Below are positions 46,322 to 57,928 of a stretch of DNA of 64,000 nucleotides, piece after piece. The notes under the pieces were generated by a model. It made no database searches, had not been told where the DNA came from, and saw nothing but the letters and a program-made list of their open reading frames with translations. The translations under genes and the position numbers were made by a program. The stretch is from Palaemon carinicauda (Eukaryota; Arthropoda; Malacostraca; Decapoda; Palaemonidae). Position 1 is the stretch's first letter. Every line of letters begins with the position of its first letter. The stretch spans positions 69,575,224 to 69,639,223 of the forward strand of contig NC_090729.1 of the NCBI RefSeq assembly GCF_036898095.1, written 5' to 3'.

Positions 46322-47045
46322 AAGGAGAATGGGTCAGCATTTTTAGTGTGACCTCCCTTTGAATAAGTGTTGCCAAGGTAACACTAAATCTGTTCAGAAT
46401 CTCAGGTGTGAAATTATACAGATACCACTAGTGCCGTGTGTACATAGTACACAGTGTTGTTAGACTATTTCATGTACAGAAATTATAGAGAAAAGTCTTT
46501 TTAAAAGAGCTTTTCTTCAGTCTGAGTGGCACTCATCATTTTTCCCCTTTCAAAAAAGGGAACATTAATTTCTGTGTATGACTCTTGTATAATTTCCTTA
46601 TCATGCTACATTCATTTAGCATGTAGTCATTTATTAAGAATAAATGTCTATTAAAATGCAGTTGCATCCTAATTTGCCCAACAATTGCATGTTTAAGATG
46701 CCAGAGTTCCTTGACTTACTCCATGTAAGTATTTCTCATATCTTTGTATGCCTACAAACAACTGATATTGGTTCCGCAATATATACAATCCTTGAGACTG
46801 TTTGTATTCTCAGTGTATACTTATGTTTGTTCATACAATATATGCTACCTTGAGGACCCCTTTTCTAACGTCAAAAAATGACTCTTCCCTGCAGGGGGCA
46901 GGAAGCACTAACATTGTTATGCTGAGTGATTATGACGGATAACGGTAACGTCATTTGTCTCAATTGGCCCTTTTGGCCGTAAAAATGTTGTTCCAAGGTT
47001 AAGGCACTGACAAAAATCCACAGATACATTAATTCTCTGGTATGC
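46322..47045 (+). other. Family-C 3' untranslated region
   Basis: AT-rich and non-coding, leading into the internal complementary motif. Confidence 0.5.
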
Positions 47046-47098
47046 TTCCATCAGGACGTCATGGCTTGAGCCCAAAAAACAGATTTTGAGCGAAGCAA
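47046..47098 (+). repeat. Family-C internal complementary motif
   Basis: TTCCATCAGGACGTCATGGC followed by TTGAGCCCAAAAAACAG is the reverse complement of the 5' terminus at 39157, using the CTCAAGCC variant and not the 3' repeat's CGAGATGG variant. The uninterrupted version at 56760-56822 runs straight into the 3' terminal repeat. Confidence 0.8.
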
Positions 47099-47415
47099 AA
47101 AATGACAAATTCAAAGATAATTTGTATTTTTCCTAACCATACAAACCTTAGCTATTTACATTGGGTTTACCTTTTAGTGTAGCTGAAATGGCGAGCCATT
47201 AGAATTTAACGAGGGTGTATTACCCCGCGCTAGTTAGCAGGGGGTAGGGGAGTGGTAGCTAGCTACCCCTCCCCCACTCACACACCGGTGAATTGCTTCA
47301 CTTTCACTTAGAGGTAGGACTTGTCTTGGGGGACAGGGCTGGCTGGCAAATTTATGTAAATAGCTAAGGTTTGTATGGTTAGGAAAAATACAAATTATCT
47401 TCGAATTTGTCATTT
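47099..47415 (-). repeat. B3 3' terminal repeat
   Basis: Begins AAATGACAAATTCAAAGATA and ends with the near-perfect inverted form (TATCTTCGAATTTGTCATTT), an inverted pair of about 55 bp. The middle carries a GC-rich palindromic core (GCTAGTTAGC) and CACACACCGGTG. Confidence 0.88.
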
Positions 47416-47455
47416 GTTCCGTAACCGAAATACAAACCACGCTATTTACATTGGG
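47416..47455 (-). repeat. B3 internal complementary motif
   Basis: GTTCCGTAACCGAAATACAA and the next 20 bases are the complement of the 5' terminus at 54610-54649, with one mismatch noticed. Confidence 0.85.
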
Positions 47456-49000
47456 TGACTAACCCCTTAGGAAGGGTGGAAAGTCCCCAGCCATACTGGC
47501 TTTGGCTTTACCCGGGGACTCAGAATCCGAGTGAGTCGCACTCGAGAAAAGGAGTCCCTGCACCTCACAAGTTCCTTGCTCCGCAAGGAACCGTGTGGCC
47601 TACATAAGCTTGTGTGTGAAGGAAGAAGTGTGACCCGTCCTAGGCAGTTGACCTGGAGTTCCAGAAGGAACTCTGGGTTAGGACGTTCTAATACCACCTC
47701 GTCAGGGTATGGGGGACGCGACAGTATTGACTCAATACTTGGAACACAAGGAAGCATGGTTTACCTGCAGAGGTTTGAGGTCAGCTATGCAGAGACCAGG
47801 ATGCTGCTTCCCAGCAGAGGGGTTGATGAAGAGAGAAGTAAGGGCCAGACATACTTCTTTCGTTCATGCAGACTAAAACCTGATAACAATGCCCTCAACC
47901 TTCTGCTACCTGTCCAAAAAGGAGCCTGAGGTTAGACCAGCTGTTGTGTAGCCACCACAGAGCGATAGAAACGTATCGATACTCCTGTGGGTCACGTCCT
48001 GCAAGAAGCGGGCTGCGAAGGTCATTAGACGCTTCCAGACTTCAGCTTGTAGCACCTGCTTCACAGAGTAGTATTACTCGAAGGCGAGGGACGTTGCGAT
48101 GTATCCGACATCGTGCTGTAGGGCGACGTGACGGGGGAGGGTCTGGATTCAGGTCGAGATGAATGTCCTTGAGTCAGAGCTGAAGAGGTATACTGGTGAC
48201 TCTCCCCCATGTCCTTCTTGTGCTCCCAACCCGGCTGCACGTGAGGACAAACTGCAGCTGTTCCCAAAGATAACCCCTCGATTCCTTTACGGGCAAGATG
48301 AAGGTTTTGGGTCATCTGATACAGAATGGTGTGACTCGAAATCTTGAAGGAATTGAACCGAAGGGCCGGGACCCCCAGATTCTGAGTCTAGCCAACAACT
48401 CAGGAGGTGACTCGAAATCTTGAAGGAATTGGACCGAAGGGCCGGGACCCCCAGATTCTGAGTCTAGCCAACAACTCAGGAGCGAACCTGAATGTTGCCT
48501 TCCCCCATTCCTTAGAAAGGGCGGAGTCGTACGAGACCAAGAAAATTGCTTACGCACTGGCTGCGGCCAGAGTGAGCAGGAGCCCCAAGACGGAATACGA
48601 TCAGAGGCCTGACGTAAAGGGTCTTGAGAAGATCTCTTAAGGGACTAAAAAGTCCGAACCATGCTCCATGTTGGAGGTCTCACTCCGACTAGGGCAGGGA
48701 CGTTCGCAGCTTCGTATGAGCGAGGAAAGGTCCAGCGGGAAGGAAAAAGTTATTCCTTTCAGCCTGAAGGTCAGGGAAAGGCTGAGCGACAGGCTTCATT
48801 GCCGAGAGCGGAAAGGAGTTTCCTCCCGCCGAAAAGCAATAAGTTCGTTATTGCTGGAGAAGAGGCCTCAAGGGAAGAGGTATATCTCCCACGACACCCA
48901 CCACAGAAGACTCTCCACTTTGCCTGGTAGACCCCTGCGGATGACTATCGCAGATGACGCAACCTCCGCCCCGCGACTGTAGCGGGTTGTCTCTTCTTGA
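47456..49000 (-). pseudogene. DIRS tyrosine recombinase region (B3)
   Basis: Collinear with 20850-22000 of B1, including the VVATQQLV C-terminal peptide (about 47955) and the block at 48750-48935. Numerous stops and frameshifts. A 76-bp tandem duplication lies inside it. Confidence 0.65.
48331..48483. repeat. Two-copy 76-bp tandem duplication
   Basis: GTGACTCGAAATCTTGAAGG starts at 48331 and 48407. The copies differ at about one base, so the duplication is recent and within the recombinase pseudogene. Confidence 0.9.
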
Positions 49001-49900
49001 GGAGGAGGCGTAGTGTCTCCAGGCATGAAGCCGAAGCGACGCCCCAGCTCGTGAAAGATGTTGCAGTGTGGTTGTTTGAGTAGCCTGTGATGTGGGAGAA
49101 GCTCTCCCGGGAGTTCCGTCAGGGGAAGCAGAGGGTCCGGAAACCGTTCTGCGTATAGTCCCAGTGGAGCTCTCAGGGCCATTGAAAGGTTGACAGACAA
49201 CCTGGTCTTGTTGAGACCCATTCTCAACAGACAACAAAGGAGGGAAGATGCAGGCATCGATGTTGTCCCACCATCACCGGAATGCATCTTGCCAAAGAGT
49301 CTTGGGGTCTGAGACTGGGGGGAAGAACAGCGGAAGCTTGAGGTTCCAAGCTGTCGCGATCAGGTCCCCCAGGCCAGGACTTGCTGGTTACTAAAGGCCA
49401 AAGACCCCCAGGTACAATCTCTCTACGAGGCTCTGCTCAGAACACTCTTCTGCCCGGAATGAGCGAGCCGATCTCTACTGCAAGACGCGAAGGTATGAAA
49501 ATGCGTCCCTTGCTGGTTGGAACACGCCAGTACCATGAAGTCGTCGCGCACGGAGACTCGGCAGAAGCTGTAGGATCTGTAGAGGGGCCAGACTACGGCC
49601 CCTAAGCCAGCCTGAATGATGGAGAGGTATCCTTCAGGTCCTGACCATAGGCCTGAACCGGAACATTGTCCCCCCCCCTTTTCTTTGACGAGTCCGAGAA
49701 CAGCATAAAAAATGTGGGGAGAGGGCAAGAATATCCACTCCCATCAAGAGGTTCCATAGGTCAACACCCATTGCAGGTCTAATCGTTCCGCTGGTCCCAT
49801 AGGGGCCAGAAAGTCCGGTTAATCGTTGCTTTGAAACCACCGGAACTTGGGCCGACCCACAGGGAACTCATCCTGAGGTGACCGTTCGGAACTTTAGACA
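49001..49900 (-). pseudogene. DIRS RNase H and linker (B3)
   Basis: The minus strand reads DLIATAWNLKLPLFFPP, SDPKTLWQDAF and IDACIFPPLLSVE near 49365-49210. These are the linker motifs seen as DLFATS...PDPQALWQDAF in B1. Sequence upstream to 49900 is broken RNase H coding. Confidence 0.7.
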
Positions 49901-50028
49901 GGTCAATGAGGAAAAGAGACCTAGGAAACATTCCAAGGTAGGGCTGAAAGCTCTGCTTGACTGAGCACAGGTACTGCGACTCTCCTCAGCCTTGCCACAG
50001 TCAACTGAAGGGAAGGCTCGGAGGAGGC

Positions 50029-50146
50029 GGCAACAGAATCTGGCGTCCCCAGGCGGTCACCCATCCAAGTACCGACCAGACCCGACGTTGCTTAACCTCG
50101 CTGGATGGACGAGAAGCGGGGTTTCCAACATGGTAAGGCAGTTGAC
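50029..50146 (-). rRNA. 5S rRNA-like sequence inside the B3 reverse transcriptase (probable pseudogene)
   Basis: The minus strand aligns with eukaryotic 5S rRNA over up to 118 nt. CCATGTTGGAAACCC and TTCTCGTCC come first, then GGTTAAGCAACGTCGGG, then TACTTGGATGGGTGACCGCC, then TGGGGACGCC. The box A and box C parts of the internal RNA polymerase III promoter are close to consensus. It interrupts RT coding between EYLAMIL and VAASSEPSLQ and is absent from the equivalent places in B1 and B2. The last 12 bases may belong to the element (they could encode DSVA), in which case the 5S part is 50041-50146. It could be a retroposed 5S copy or the head of a 5S-derived SINE; I saw no SINE tail. Confidence 0.8.
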
Positions 50147-50198
50147 TCAATATCATAGCTAGATACTCCAGATGTTGAGGCAGAAGTAGAGAAGGCTC

Positions 50199-50960
50199 CT
50201 AGCAAATTACCATGAACCCCCACTTATGGTAAGGATCCGGAATCTTGTCCCGGCGTTGAAGAAGGTCGAACCCGAGCCTAACGGAGTTGACCAGACCTCC
50301 AAAAGGCGAAGGAGGCAGAAGCCTGCTCCTAGGCAGCCATGAAGAAAGCAGGGAGAGTTCTCTGGGGAAAAACCTGCGATGCCACGGCAGGATCGCCACA
50401 CTGCATCTTAAGCAGGAGCACCTGTAGTCTAGGCTGAATTCCAAGAGCTTCCGGGAAGATGGATGGAATGGAAACTGAAAGTACCCGTCCTTCCGATCCA
50501 GGGCCTAAGGAGTCCTGTCGCCTCGTTACCAGTCTGATCGATTCTGCTGTTCCACGCTGGATCAAGTTTGTTCGACAAACTTGATCAGAGCTGAGAGGTC
50601 GACTATGGAATTCCCGTCTCAGATGCTTTCCTACGAGAAAGGATCGACTGAAGAAGACGTCGACGATCCTATGGAGGACCTTCTCCTAAGGCATGGATCA
50701 TTCTGCCCAAACGGGCAAAGCTATTGCCGACCCCATGGCATAGAGGTTCAGTGACACTGAATTCGCTGACAGAGATGGCAGGCGCGATATCCTTGGCTGA
50801 TCACGGAGATCGTGCAGGAATCGGCATCGGGAAGCTGTTATCCGGATGAGTAACCTTAGGCATCCTCCCAGCGTGAGACCTGCAAGGGGGGGTTGCCAAT
50901 CCTAGAGTTCGTGAACTCTGCCGCTCCCTCTAGGATTATGCCCCCCCGGGAGAGCCTCCC
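50199..50960 (-). pseudogene. DIRS reverse transcriptase (B3)
   Basis: Frame-broken coding includes IVDLSALIKFV and ALDRKDGYFQFPFHPSSRKL, where the canonical LDLKDAYFQIPIH has Asp retained. It then runs through short ORFs to 50199, and the remaining palm region continues past the 5S insertion. Multiple stops, so not functional. Confidence 0.72.
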
Positions 50961-51600
50961 GTGCTACCTGTTCCTGACAGGAGGGGACTGCTATTGGACA
51001 CCTTGTCTTAGTTGACGTAGCCGGTTCGATAACTTAGGCCGAAGAGGCTGAAAGAAAGAGGCGCTGGAGCCCCGCAGGGTCTGGAAGAAAGCGCCATGGA
51101 GGAGTGAAAACGGAAGTCGACTTCCTCCGCACAACCGCAGTCTGTCTCTGTCCTTGGGCACAAACAAGCTCTTCCCAAGGATGGAATTGTGTCTGAGATT
51201 GTCGACATCCACGGATGAGACACCCGAAAGGAAGCCCTCGGTCATTGCGTCCAGATGGTCCAACATCTAGCTTGCCCGCAAGTTCGAAACTTGGCGATGA
51301 AAAGCCAAGGTGCTTGAGCCCGAGAGGAGGAAAGTACCCATGATCTTCCTGGAGCTTCCTTGTACAAAACCTCGGGTCACAACCGAGGAGAGAAAGGACC
51401 TGGTAAGCCCCTTTCACGAGATGGAGAAGAGGAAGGGGTAAACCAGTCACTCCTTGGCCGATGGAGAAATCTCGAACGGAAAGCTCCCTGGCAAAACCCT
51501 TCCAGGAAATAACGGGGAAGGGCTAACCCAGGTTCTGGAAAGAAGAATGTTACTCAGACCTCCCTGAAGATTCTTCCTGCTCTTGCAAGTGCCATGCTCT
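50961..51600 (-). pseudogene. B3 pol-gag junction region
   Basis: Broken minus-strand coding, matching 24000-24500 of B1 in general layout. No domain identified. Confidence 0.4.
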
Positions 51601-51699
51601 GCGTTTACGGGGTGAGGCCGTGTTCTGGAAATACGCTCCAGAAGACTCGCCAGGCTGGCCATGTTGCGAAACCCCAACGGGAATCGCGGTCGCAATCGC

Positions 51700-51905
51700 C
51701 CTGACGCTCGCGCGATGGTAAATCACCGTCGGTTCGCGCGATGGAATACCATCGGTTCGCGCGACGGAACACCATCGGTTCGCGCGACGGAACACCGGCG
51801 GTTCGCGCGACGGAATACCATCGGTTCGCGCGACGGAACACCGTCGGTCCGCGCGACGAAACACCGTCGGTCCGCGCGATGGAATACCGTTAGTTCACGC
51901 GCGGG
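51700..51905. repeat. 23-bp minisatellite in the B3 gag-like region
   Basis: Units of the type CGGTTCGCGCGACGGAACAC plus CAT repeat seven or eight times with a 23-bp period. Because 23 is not a multiple of three, three consecutive units form a 23-residue peptide cycle that stays open in more than one frame (for example PSREPPV, FRRANRW, SVARTDG on minus). Confidence 0.88.
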
Positions 51906-51954
51906 CGAACATTGGAGCGCATGTGCGCGGTCGCGCAGGCACGTGGACGCGCGG

Positions 51955-52170
51955 GTAAGCGCAGGCGGTCAGGAGACCGATGGCGCGTAGGCGGTCAGGA
52001 GACCGATGGCGCGTAGGCGGTCGGGAGACCGATGGCGCGTAGGCGGTCGGGAGACCGATGGCGCGTAGGCGGGCGATGGCGCGTTGACGAGCAATGGAGC
52101 GTTGACGAGCGATGGCCCGTATGCGAGTGACGGCGCGTTAGCAAGCGATGGCGCGTTGGCGAGCGGTGGA
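51955..52170. repeat. 24-bp minisatellite and related short repeats
   Basis: GCGTAGGCGGTCGGGAGACC plus GATG occurs four times at 24-bp spacing, then grades into GCGTTGACGAGCGATGG-type units of 17-18 bp. The array is within the gag-like region of B3. Confidence 0.82.
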
Positions 52171-52549
52171 GACTAGTGATGGTTAGAGCGCATCGCGCTA
52201 ACAGAAGGCACGCAGGTGCATCAGGAAGGTGAGCGCTGAAGCAAGCTGTTAATCAGGCAATCCTAGACGATCAGAAAAAACCGTTGGCGCCCATAGGTGC
52301 GTGGGAGAAAAGGGCGCGCAGATGTGCGCTGGCGATTGAAGAAAGCTGGCGCACAGAAGGACAGAAGTAAAGGTGAGCGCTGGCGAGTAGTAGGAAGATC
52401 TACGGCAAGACTCAGCTACCGGAGATCGTGGTCCACAGCAGGCGAGCACTAGATCGCTACTGATTGTGTCCAGGGGAACTGACAAGCGTGCAGATCGATG
52501 GCAATCGTTGACTCGTAGGAGATTGCTGACGAGTAGGCGAACGTTGACG

Positions 52550-52625
52550 CGTCTGTGGTCGCTGGCGAGCTGGTGATCGCTGGCGAGCTGGTGATCGCTG
52601 GCGAGCTGGTGATCGCTGGCGAGCA
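52550..52625. repeat. 18-bp minisatellite
   Basis: GCTGGCGAGCTGGTGATC repeats four times and encodes LASDHQ hexapeptides on the element's coding strand. Confidence 0.88.
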
Positions 52626-52739
52626 GAAGGCAACGCGTGGAAGCCTGTGCGTAGAAGAGTCCTTGTCCAAGACCTGAACCGAAGTTCCAGATCGCGAGGG
52701 CAAACGTGGGCGCACAGGGGGCGTAACAGGAACCCACAG

Positions 52740-52860
52740 AAACAGCAGAGATGATCATCAGGAGAGCGCTGACGAACAGGAGAGCCCTGGCGAACAGGAG
52801 AGCGCTAGCGATCAGGAAAGCGCTGATGAGCAGGAGAGCGCCTGTGCGCTAACACTGAGC
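52740..52860. repeat. GAGCGCTGACGAACAGGA minisatellite
   Basis: About six imperfect 18-bp units in the same gag-like region. Confidence 0.75.
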
Positions 52861-52949
52861 AGGAGAGAACACTGCAGAAGGGCGCGCAGGGGAACCCTGA
52901 CACGCAAGGGAAGAACCCCCGTGGGAGGCAACCCTTTGCCCCGAAGGGA

Positions 52950-53140
52950 TCGTTGTCTGTCGGGAGACTGATGTCCGTCGGAAGACCGTTGTCTGTCCGT
53001 CGGGAGACTGATGTCCGTCGGAAGACCGTTGTCTGTCCGTCGGGAGACTGATGTCCGTCAGAAGACCGTTGTCTGTCCGTTGAGAGACTGATGTCTGTCG
53101 GAAGACCGTTGTCCGTCGGGAAGACCGTTGCTCATCGGAA
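52950..53140. repeat. 37-bp minisatellite
   Basis: Alternating GGGAGACTGATGTCCGTC and GGAAGACCGTTGTCTGTC blocks in about four to five units. On minus they encode RRTSVS/QTTVF-type peptides (HQSPDGQTTVF). Confidence 0.85.
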
Positions 53141-53147
53141 TAGGAGG

Positions 53148-53645
53148 TCAGACTACTGTCCATCTGCACCAGGGGAAGATCAAGAAGAAGGAGTTGTAGG
53201 CTGCATACGTAGATTCAAAAAGGCACCTCTTAGCACCCTTATAGGGAGATAGGAGGCCCTTACGACGTAGCGGACGGTGAGCCTTACAGTGAAGGCGGCC
53301 AACAGCAACAGCAGAAGAGTCCTTCGAAGAGGAGTCTCTATGAGTGTACTCTCTCGCGAACGAAAGAGAAACACTTTGTAGAAGAGACGGGTCAGCCAGT
53401 GACCTAAAAGGAGCAATCCTCCGAAGAGGGGCTCCTGCAGTTGCCCAGCCCCTTGAGCGTAACTGCAGGCGCGACCGCTCAGCACTAAGAGCATAGTCGT
53501 ACAAAAAAAAAAAGGCAAGAGAAGAAACCCCCAAAAGAGGAAAAAACTCAAGCCTGGACAGGAAAAACTTCCCTCGGAAGGAAAGTTAACCACCCAAGGA
53601 GGCGAGCCTCCTGAGAGTTCTAAAATGAACTGGAGAGCTGTCAAT
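53148..53645 (-). pseudogene. B3 gag-like N-terminal coding
   Basis: Two overlapping minus-strand frames of 128 and 154 codons. The first (Ala/Arg/Ser-rich, ending FPWCRWTVV) leads toward the minisatellite-encoded peptides. The other is a hydrophobic Leu/Phe-rich shadow. No known domain. Assigned to gag by position upstream of the RT and by the repeat-rich continuation. Confidence 0.4.
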
Positions 53646-54464
53646 CGTCACGGGAGTACAGTACTTCCAGGAGAAGGAGACACGCCCCTGACGAAGATCT
53701 ATAGGGGAGGCAGCAACAGCCGAATCCCCAGGCCTCAACAAGACAGCTCACTCCGTTGTCACATTACAGAAACGAACTAGATCGGTAACTGTGAAAAATA
53801 AAACAAAAATCATTAGTTAACATTCATTCCCCCGGGAAGGCTCCGAAGAGGAATCCCGAGGGAAAGGAACACAAGAATTACACAACAGGCACGTGCCCCC
53901 ACAACCACTTACACTCACGGAAGGAGAGCTGTAACCAACACAGAATTATAACAATTATAATTATGTATCTATGTAATTATGTAATCTAAAAATGAATGAA
54001 CACTAAAGAAAGAACGAAAACCCCGAAAGGAGTCGTTCTACAAAGCTGAAAAATCAACAAATACAATTAGATTCATAAACTAATTGAGACAAAACGTACG
54101 GCGTAGCAACCCCCCCGCACGGGAAGGAAGCTACAAAGGCATAGTAAAGTAACGTAGTAAAAGGGTGAACGACCTCAAGAGAGAGAGAGAGAAAGACCGA
54201 AGTCAAACTCGATCGCGACCCATGAAATTACACCATGGTGGCCTAACTGCCGAGGGCTCCACGGAGATATCGTACACTACACACACAAACACAAACTCTG
54301 AAAAGGAAACTTACTGATTTCTATACTCAAATATATACATAAACATGAGAAAATGTTTACATATATATTGAGTAAAAGAAAAGTAAGTGATTAAGTAAAG
54401 ACAAAACAAACAATGGCTGCCAAGCGAGGACAAAGACAGAGACATCTGTCCATGTCCGAGCCAA
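53646..54464. other. B3 5' untranslated region
   Basis: A/C-rich non-coding leader between the gag-like start and the 5' terminal repeat. Nothing else seen. Confidence 0.45.
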
Positions 54465-54649
54465 AAGTGAAAGTGAAGCAATTCACCGGTGTGTGAGGGG
54501 GGAAGGGGTAGCTAGCTACCACTCCCCTACCCCCTGCTAACTAGCGCGGGGGTAATACACCCTCGTTAAATTCTAATGGCTCGCCATTTCAGCTACGCTA
54601 AAAGGTAAACCCAATGTAAATAGCATGGTTTGTATTTCGGTTACGGAAC
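54465..54649 (-). repeat. B3 5' inverted terminal repeat
   Basis: Reversed, it matches 47150-47310 with very few differences and terminates GTATTTCGGTTACGGAAC. Family C resumes at the next base. Confidence 0.88.
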
Positions 54650-55136
54650 AAATCTCTTTTTGGGCGAGATGGCCATGACGTCCTGATGGACCCACCCTTC
54701 TTTTCTATGAAAAGATCTTCACGGTTTCCCCCCCTGATCTACTGTATCTGTAGCATCTTGCTCAACTCTACAAGGAATGACCGCCAGAGGGAGTTGGCAC
54801 AGTTGTGATACGATAGTAGTACGGGAACCAGGGTAATCTTATTGCGACTACCCTTCTAATTCTGCCACGTATCCCCCTCGAAGCGTAAAGGCTGTTCGGG
54901 GTGCAGATTGCCATGTGGCGTGTCGAGAATACGTCCCCTGATTATATACGATACCCTTGAGAGTAATCTTACAGGTACTCGCGCCAGAAGTTAGAATTCT
55001 GTGAAACCTTTGGTTTAATTCTCTGGGAATATCAATGTAGTCATATATACCCTTGGGAAGCTACTAAAGGAACTTTCCATCAGGACGTCACGGCCATCTC
55101 ACCCAAAAATAGATTTTTCGCTTCGCTCAAAATCCG
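54650..55136 (+). repeat. Family-C 3' terminal repeat
   Basis: A unit of about 480 bp with inverted ends (TTTTTGGGCGAGATGGCCAT near 54658 against its complement near 55090-55110), ending TTCGCTTCGCTCAAAATCCG. The terminus is complementary to part of the internal motif at 47078-47098. Confidence 0.85.
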
Positions 55137-56259
<1,123 letters not shown>

Positions 56260-56759
56260 NNNNNNNNNNNNNNNNNNNNNNNNNNNNNNNNNNNNNNNNN
56301 NNNNNNNNNNNNNNNNNNNNNNNNNNNNNNNNNNNNNNNNNNNNNNNNNNNNNNNNNNNNNNNNNNNNNNNNNNNNNNNNNNNNNNNNNNNNNNNNNNNN
56401 NNNNNNNNNNNNNNNNNNNNNNNNNNNNNNNNNNNNNNNNNNNNNNNNNNNNNNNNNNNNNNNNNNNNNNNNNNNNNNNNNNNNNNNNNNNNNNNNNNNN
56501 NNNNNNNNNNNNNNNNNNNNNNNNNNNNNNNNNNNNNNNNNNNNNNNNNNNNNNNNNNNNNNNNNNNNNNNNNNNNNNNNNNNNNNNNNNNNNNNNNNNN
56601 NNNNNNNNNNNNNNNNNNNNNNNNNNNNNNNNNNNNNNNNNNNNNNNNNNNNNNNNNNNNNNNNNNNNNNNNNNNNNNNNNNNNNNNNNNNNNNNNNNNN
56701 NNNNNNNNNNNNNNNNNNNNNNNNNNNNNNNNNNNNNNNNNNNNNNNNNNNNNNNNNNN
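56260..56759. other. Assembly gap of exactly 500 N
   Basis: The round number suggests a placeholder and not a measured size. True distance and content are unknown. Confidence 0.99.
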
Positions 56760-57307
56760 ACTGCCATCAGGACGTCATGGCTTGAGCCCAAAAAACAGAT
56801 TTTGAGCAAAGCGAAAAATCTATTTTTGGGTGAGATGGCCATGACGTCCTGATGGACCCACCCTTCTTTTCTATGAAAAGATCTTCACGGTTTCCCCCCC
56901 CCCCCTGATCTACTGTATCTGTAGCATCTTGCTCAACGCTACAAAAAATGACCGCCAGAGGGAGTTGGCGCAGTTGTGATACGATAGTAGTAGGGGAACC
57001 AGGGTAATCTTATTGCGGCTACCCTTCTAATTCTGCCACGTATCCCCCTCGAAGCGTAAAGGCTGTTCATTGTGCAGATTGCCATGTGGCATGTCAAGAA
57101 TACGTCCCCTGATTATATACGATACCCTTGAGAGTAATCTTAAAGGTACTCGCGCCAGAAGTTAGAATTCTGTGACACCATTGGTTTAATTCTCTGGGAA
57201 TATCACTGTAGTCATATATACCCTTGGGAAGCTACTAAAGGAACCTTCCATCAGGACGTCATGGCCATCTCACCCAAAAATAGATTTTTCGCTTCGCTCA
57301 AAATCCG
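56760..57307 (+). mobile_element. Second family-C 3' end (internal motif plus terminal repeat)
   Basis: Carries the internal complementary motif (56763-56810) joined directly to a complete 3' terminal repeat (56820-57307). It is about 95% identical by eye to 54650-55136 and likewise ends AAAATCCG followed by TA repeats. The rest of this C copy lies in or beyond the gap. It provides the uninterrupted form of the site occupied by B3. Confidence 0.82.
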
Positions 57308-57424
57308 TTATATATATATGTATATATATATGTATATATATATATATATATATACATCTATATATATAAACATATATATATATATAAATTTGAATATATA
57401 TATACATATATATAACAAATATAT

Positions 57425-57472
<48 letters not shown>

Positions 57473-57531
57473 TAAATATATATATACTTATATATATAAA
57501 TATATATGTTTATATATACATATTTATTTAT

Positions 57532-57590
<59 letters not shown>

Positions 57591-57591
57591 G

Positions 57592-57657
<66 letters not shown>

Positions 57658-57659
57658 CA

Positions 57660-57717
<58 letters not shown>

Positions 57718-57733
57718 TATTTATATATATATA

Positions 57734-57770
<37 letters not shown>
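57308..57770. repeat. Imperfect (TA)n tract
   Basis: TA-rich low-complexity sequence with TATG, ATAC and TAAA interruptions. No coding potential beyond Ile-Tyr repeats. Confidence 0.95.
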
Positions 57771-57773
<3 letters not shown>

Positions 57774-57928
57774 GTATATTTTTTATTTTCATATGTGTAA
57801 ATCATAAAAGAAAGAGAAAAAAGAACTGGTAATATTTGAATATCTGGACATCAAAAAAGATTAATGGCCCTCAAAGGGTTAATTCTTATTTTGATATTTG
57901 AAATAGAAAAGAAAAACTTTGGCCTTAC
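57771..57928. other. Residual VPS11 intron next to the exon donor
   Basis: About 160 bp of unique-looking AT-rich intron between the TA tract and the exon. Confidence 0.6.

Larger units (their letters stand above)
47099..54649 (-). mobile_element. Family-B DIRS-like element inserted in family C (B3)
   Basis: A 7.55-kb element with genes on the minus strand: gag-like with minisatellites (53650-51600), reverse transcriptase (50950-49900), RNase H (49380-49000) and recombinase (about 48900-47940). Its 5' and 3' terminal repeats differ at only a handful of positions over about 165 bp, so insertion is recent. Even so, the pol frames contain many stops, suggesting it was mobilised by another element or that the interior was already dead. 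The insertion point lies exactly between the family-C internal complementary motif and 3' terminal repeat. Confidence 0.85.
39157..55136 (+). mobile_element. Family-C DIRS-like element, interrupted by B3
   Basis: Plus-strand element of about 8.4 kb after removal of the nested insertion at 47099-54649. It has a 5' inverted terminal repeat (39157-39487), a long low-similarity 5' region, reverse transcriptase (43700-44000), RNase H/linker (44390-45060) and tyrosine recombinase (45760-46321). Then come an internal complementary motif (47046-47092) and a 3' terminal repeat (54650-55136). It is antisense to VPS11, unlike every other coding element here. Its ORFs are broken. The outer flanks on both sides are TA-rich. 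Confidence 0.8.

Noticed and set aside
47099..47415. Independent MITE insertion with inverted ends
   Set aside because: The unit is always followed by the internal motif and DIRS interior, and its body matches the 5' terminus of the same element. Kept only as an alternative in the findings.
51700..53140. Regularly spaced repeats that could suggest a CRISPR array
   Set aside because: Head-to-tail minisatellites without unique spacers, in an animal genome and within a retrotransposon.
53180..53644. Leu/Phe-rich frame resembling a multi-pass membrane protein
   Set aside because: It overlaps the polar gag-like frame of B3 and has no independent support; hydrophobicity is a frame artefact.
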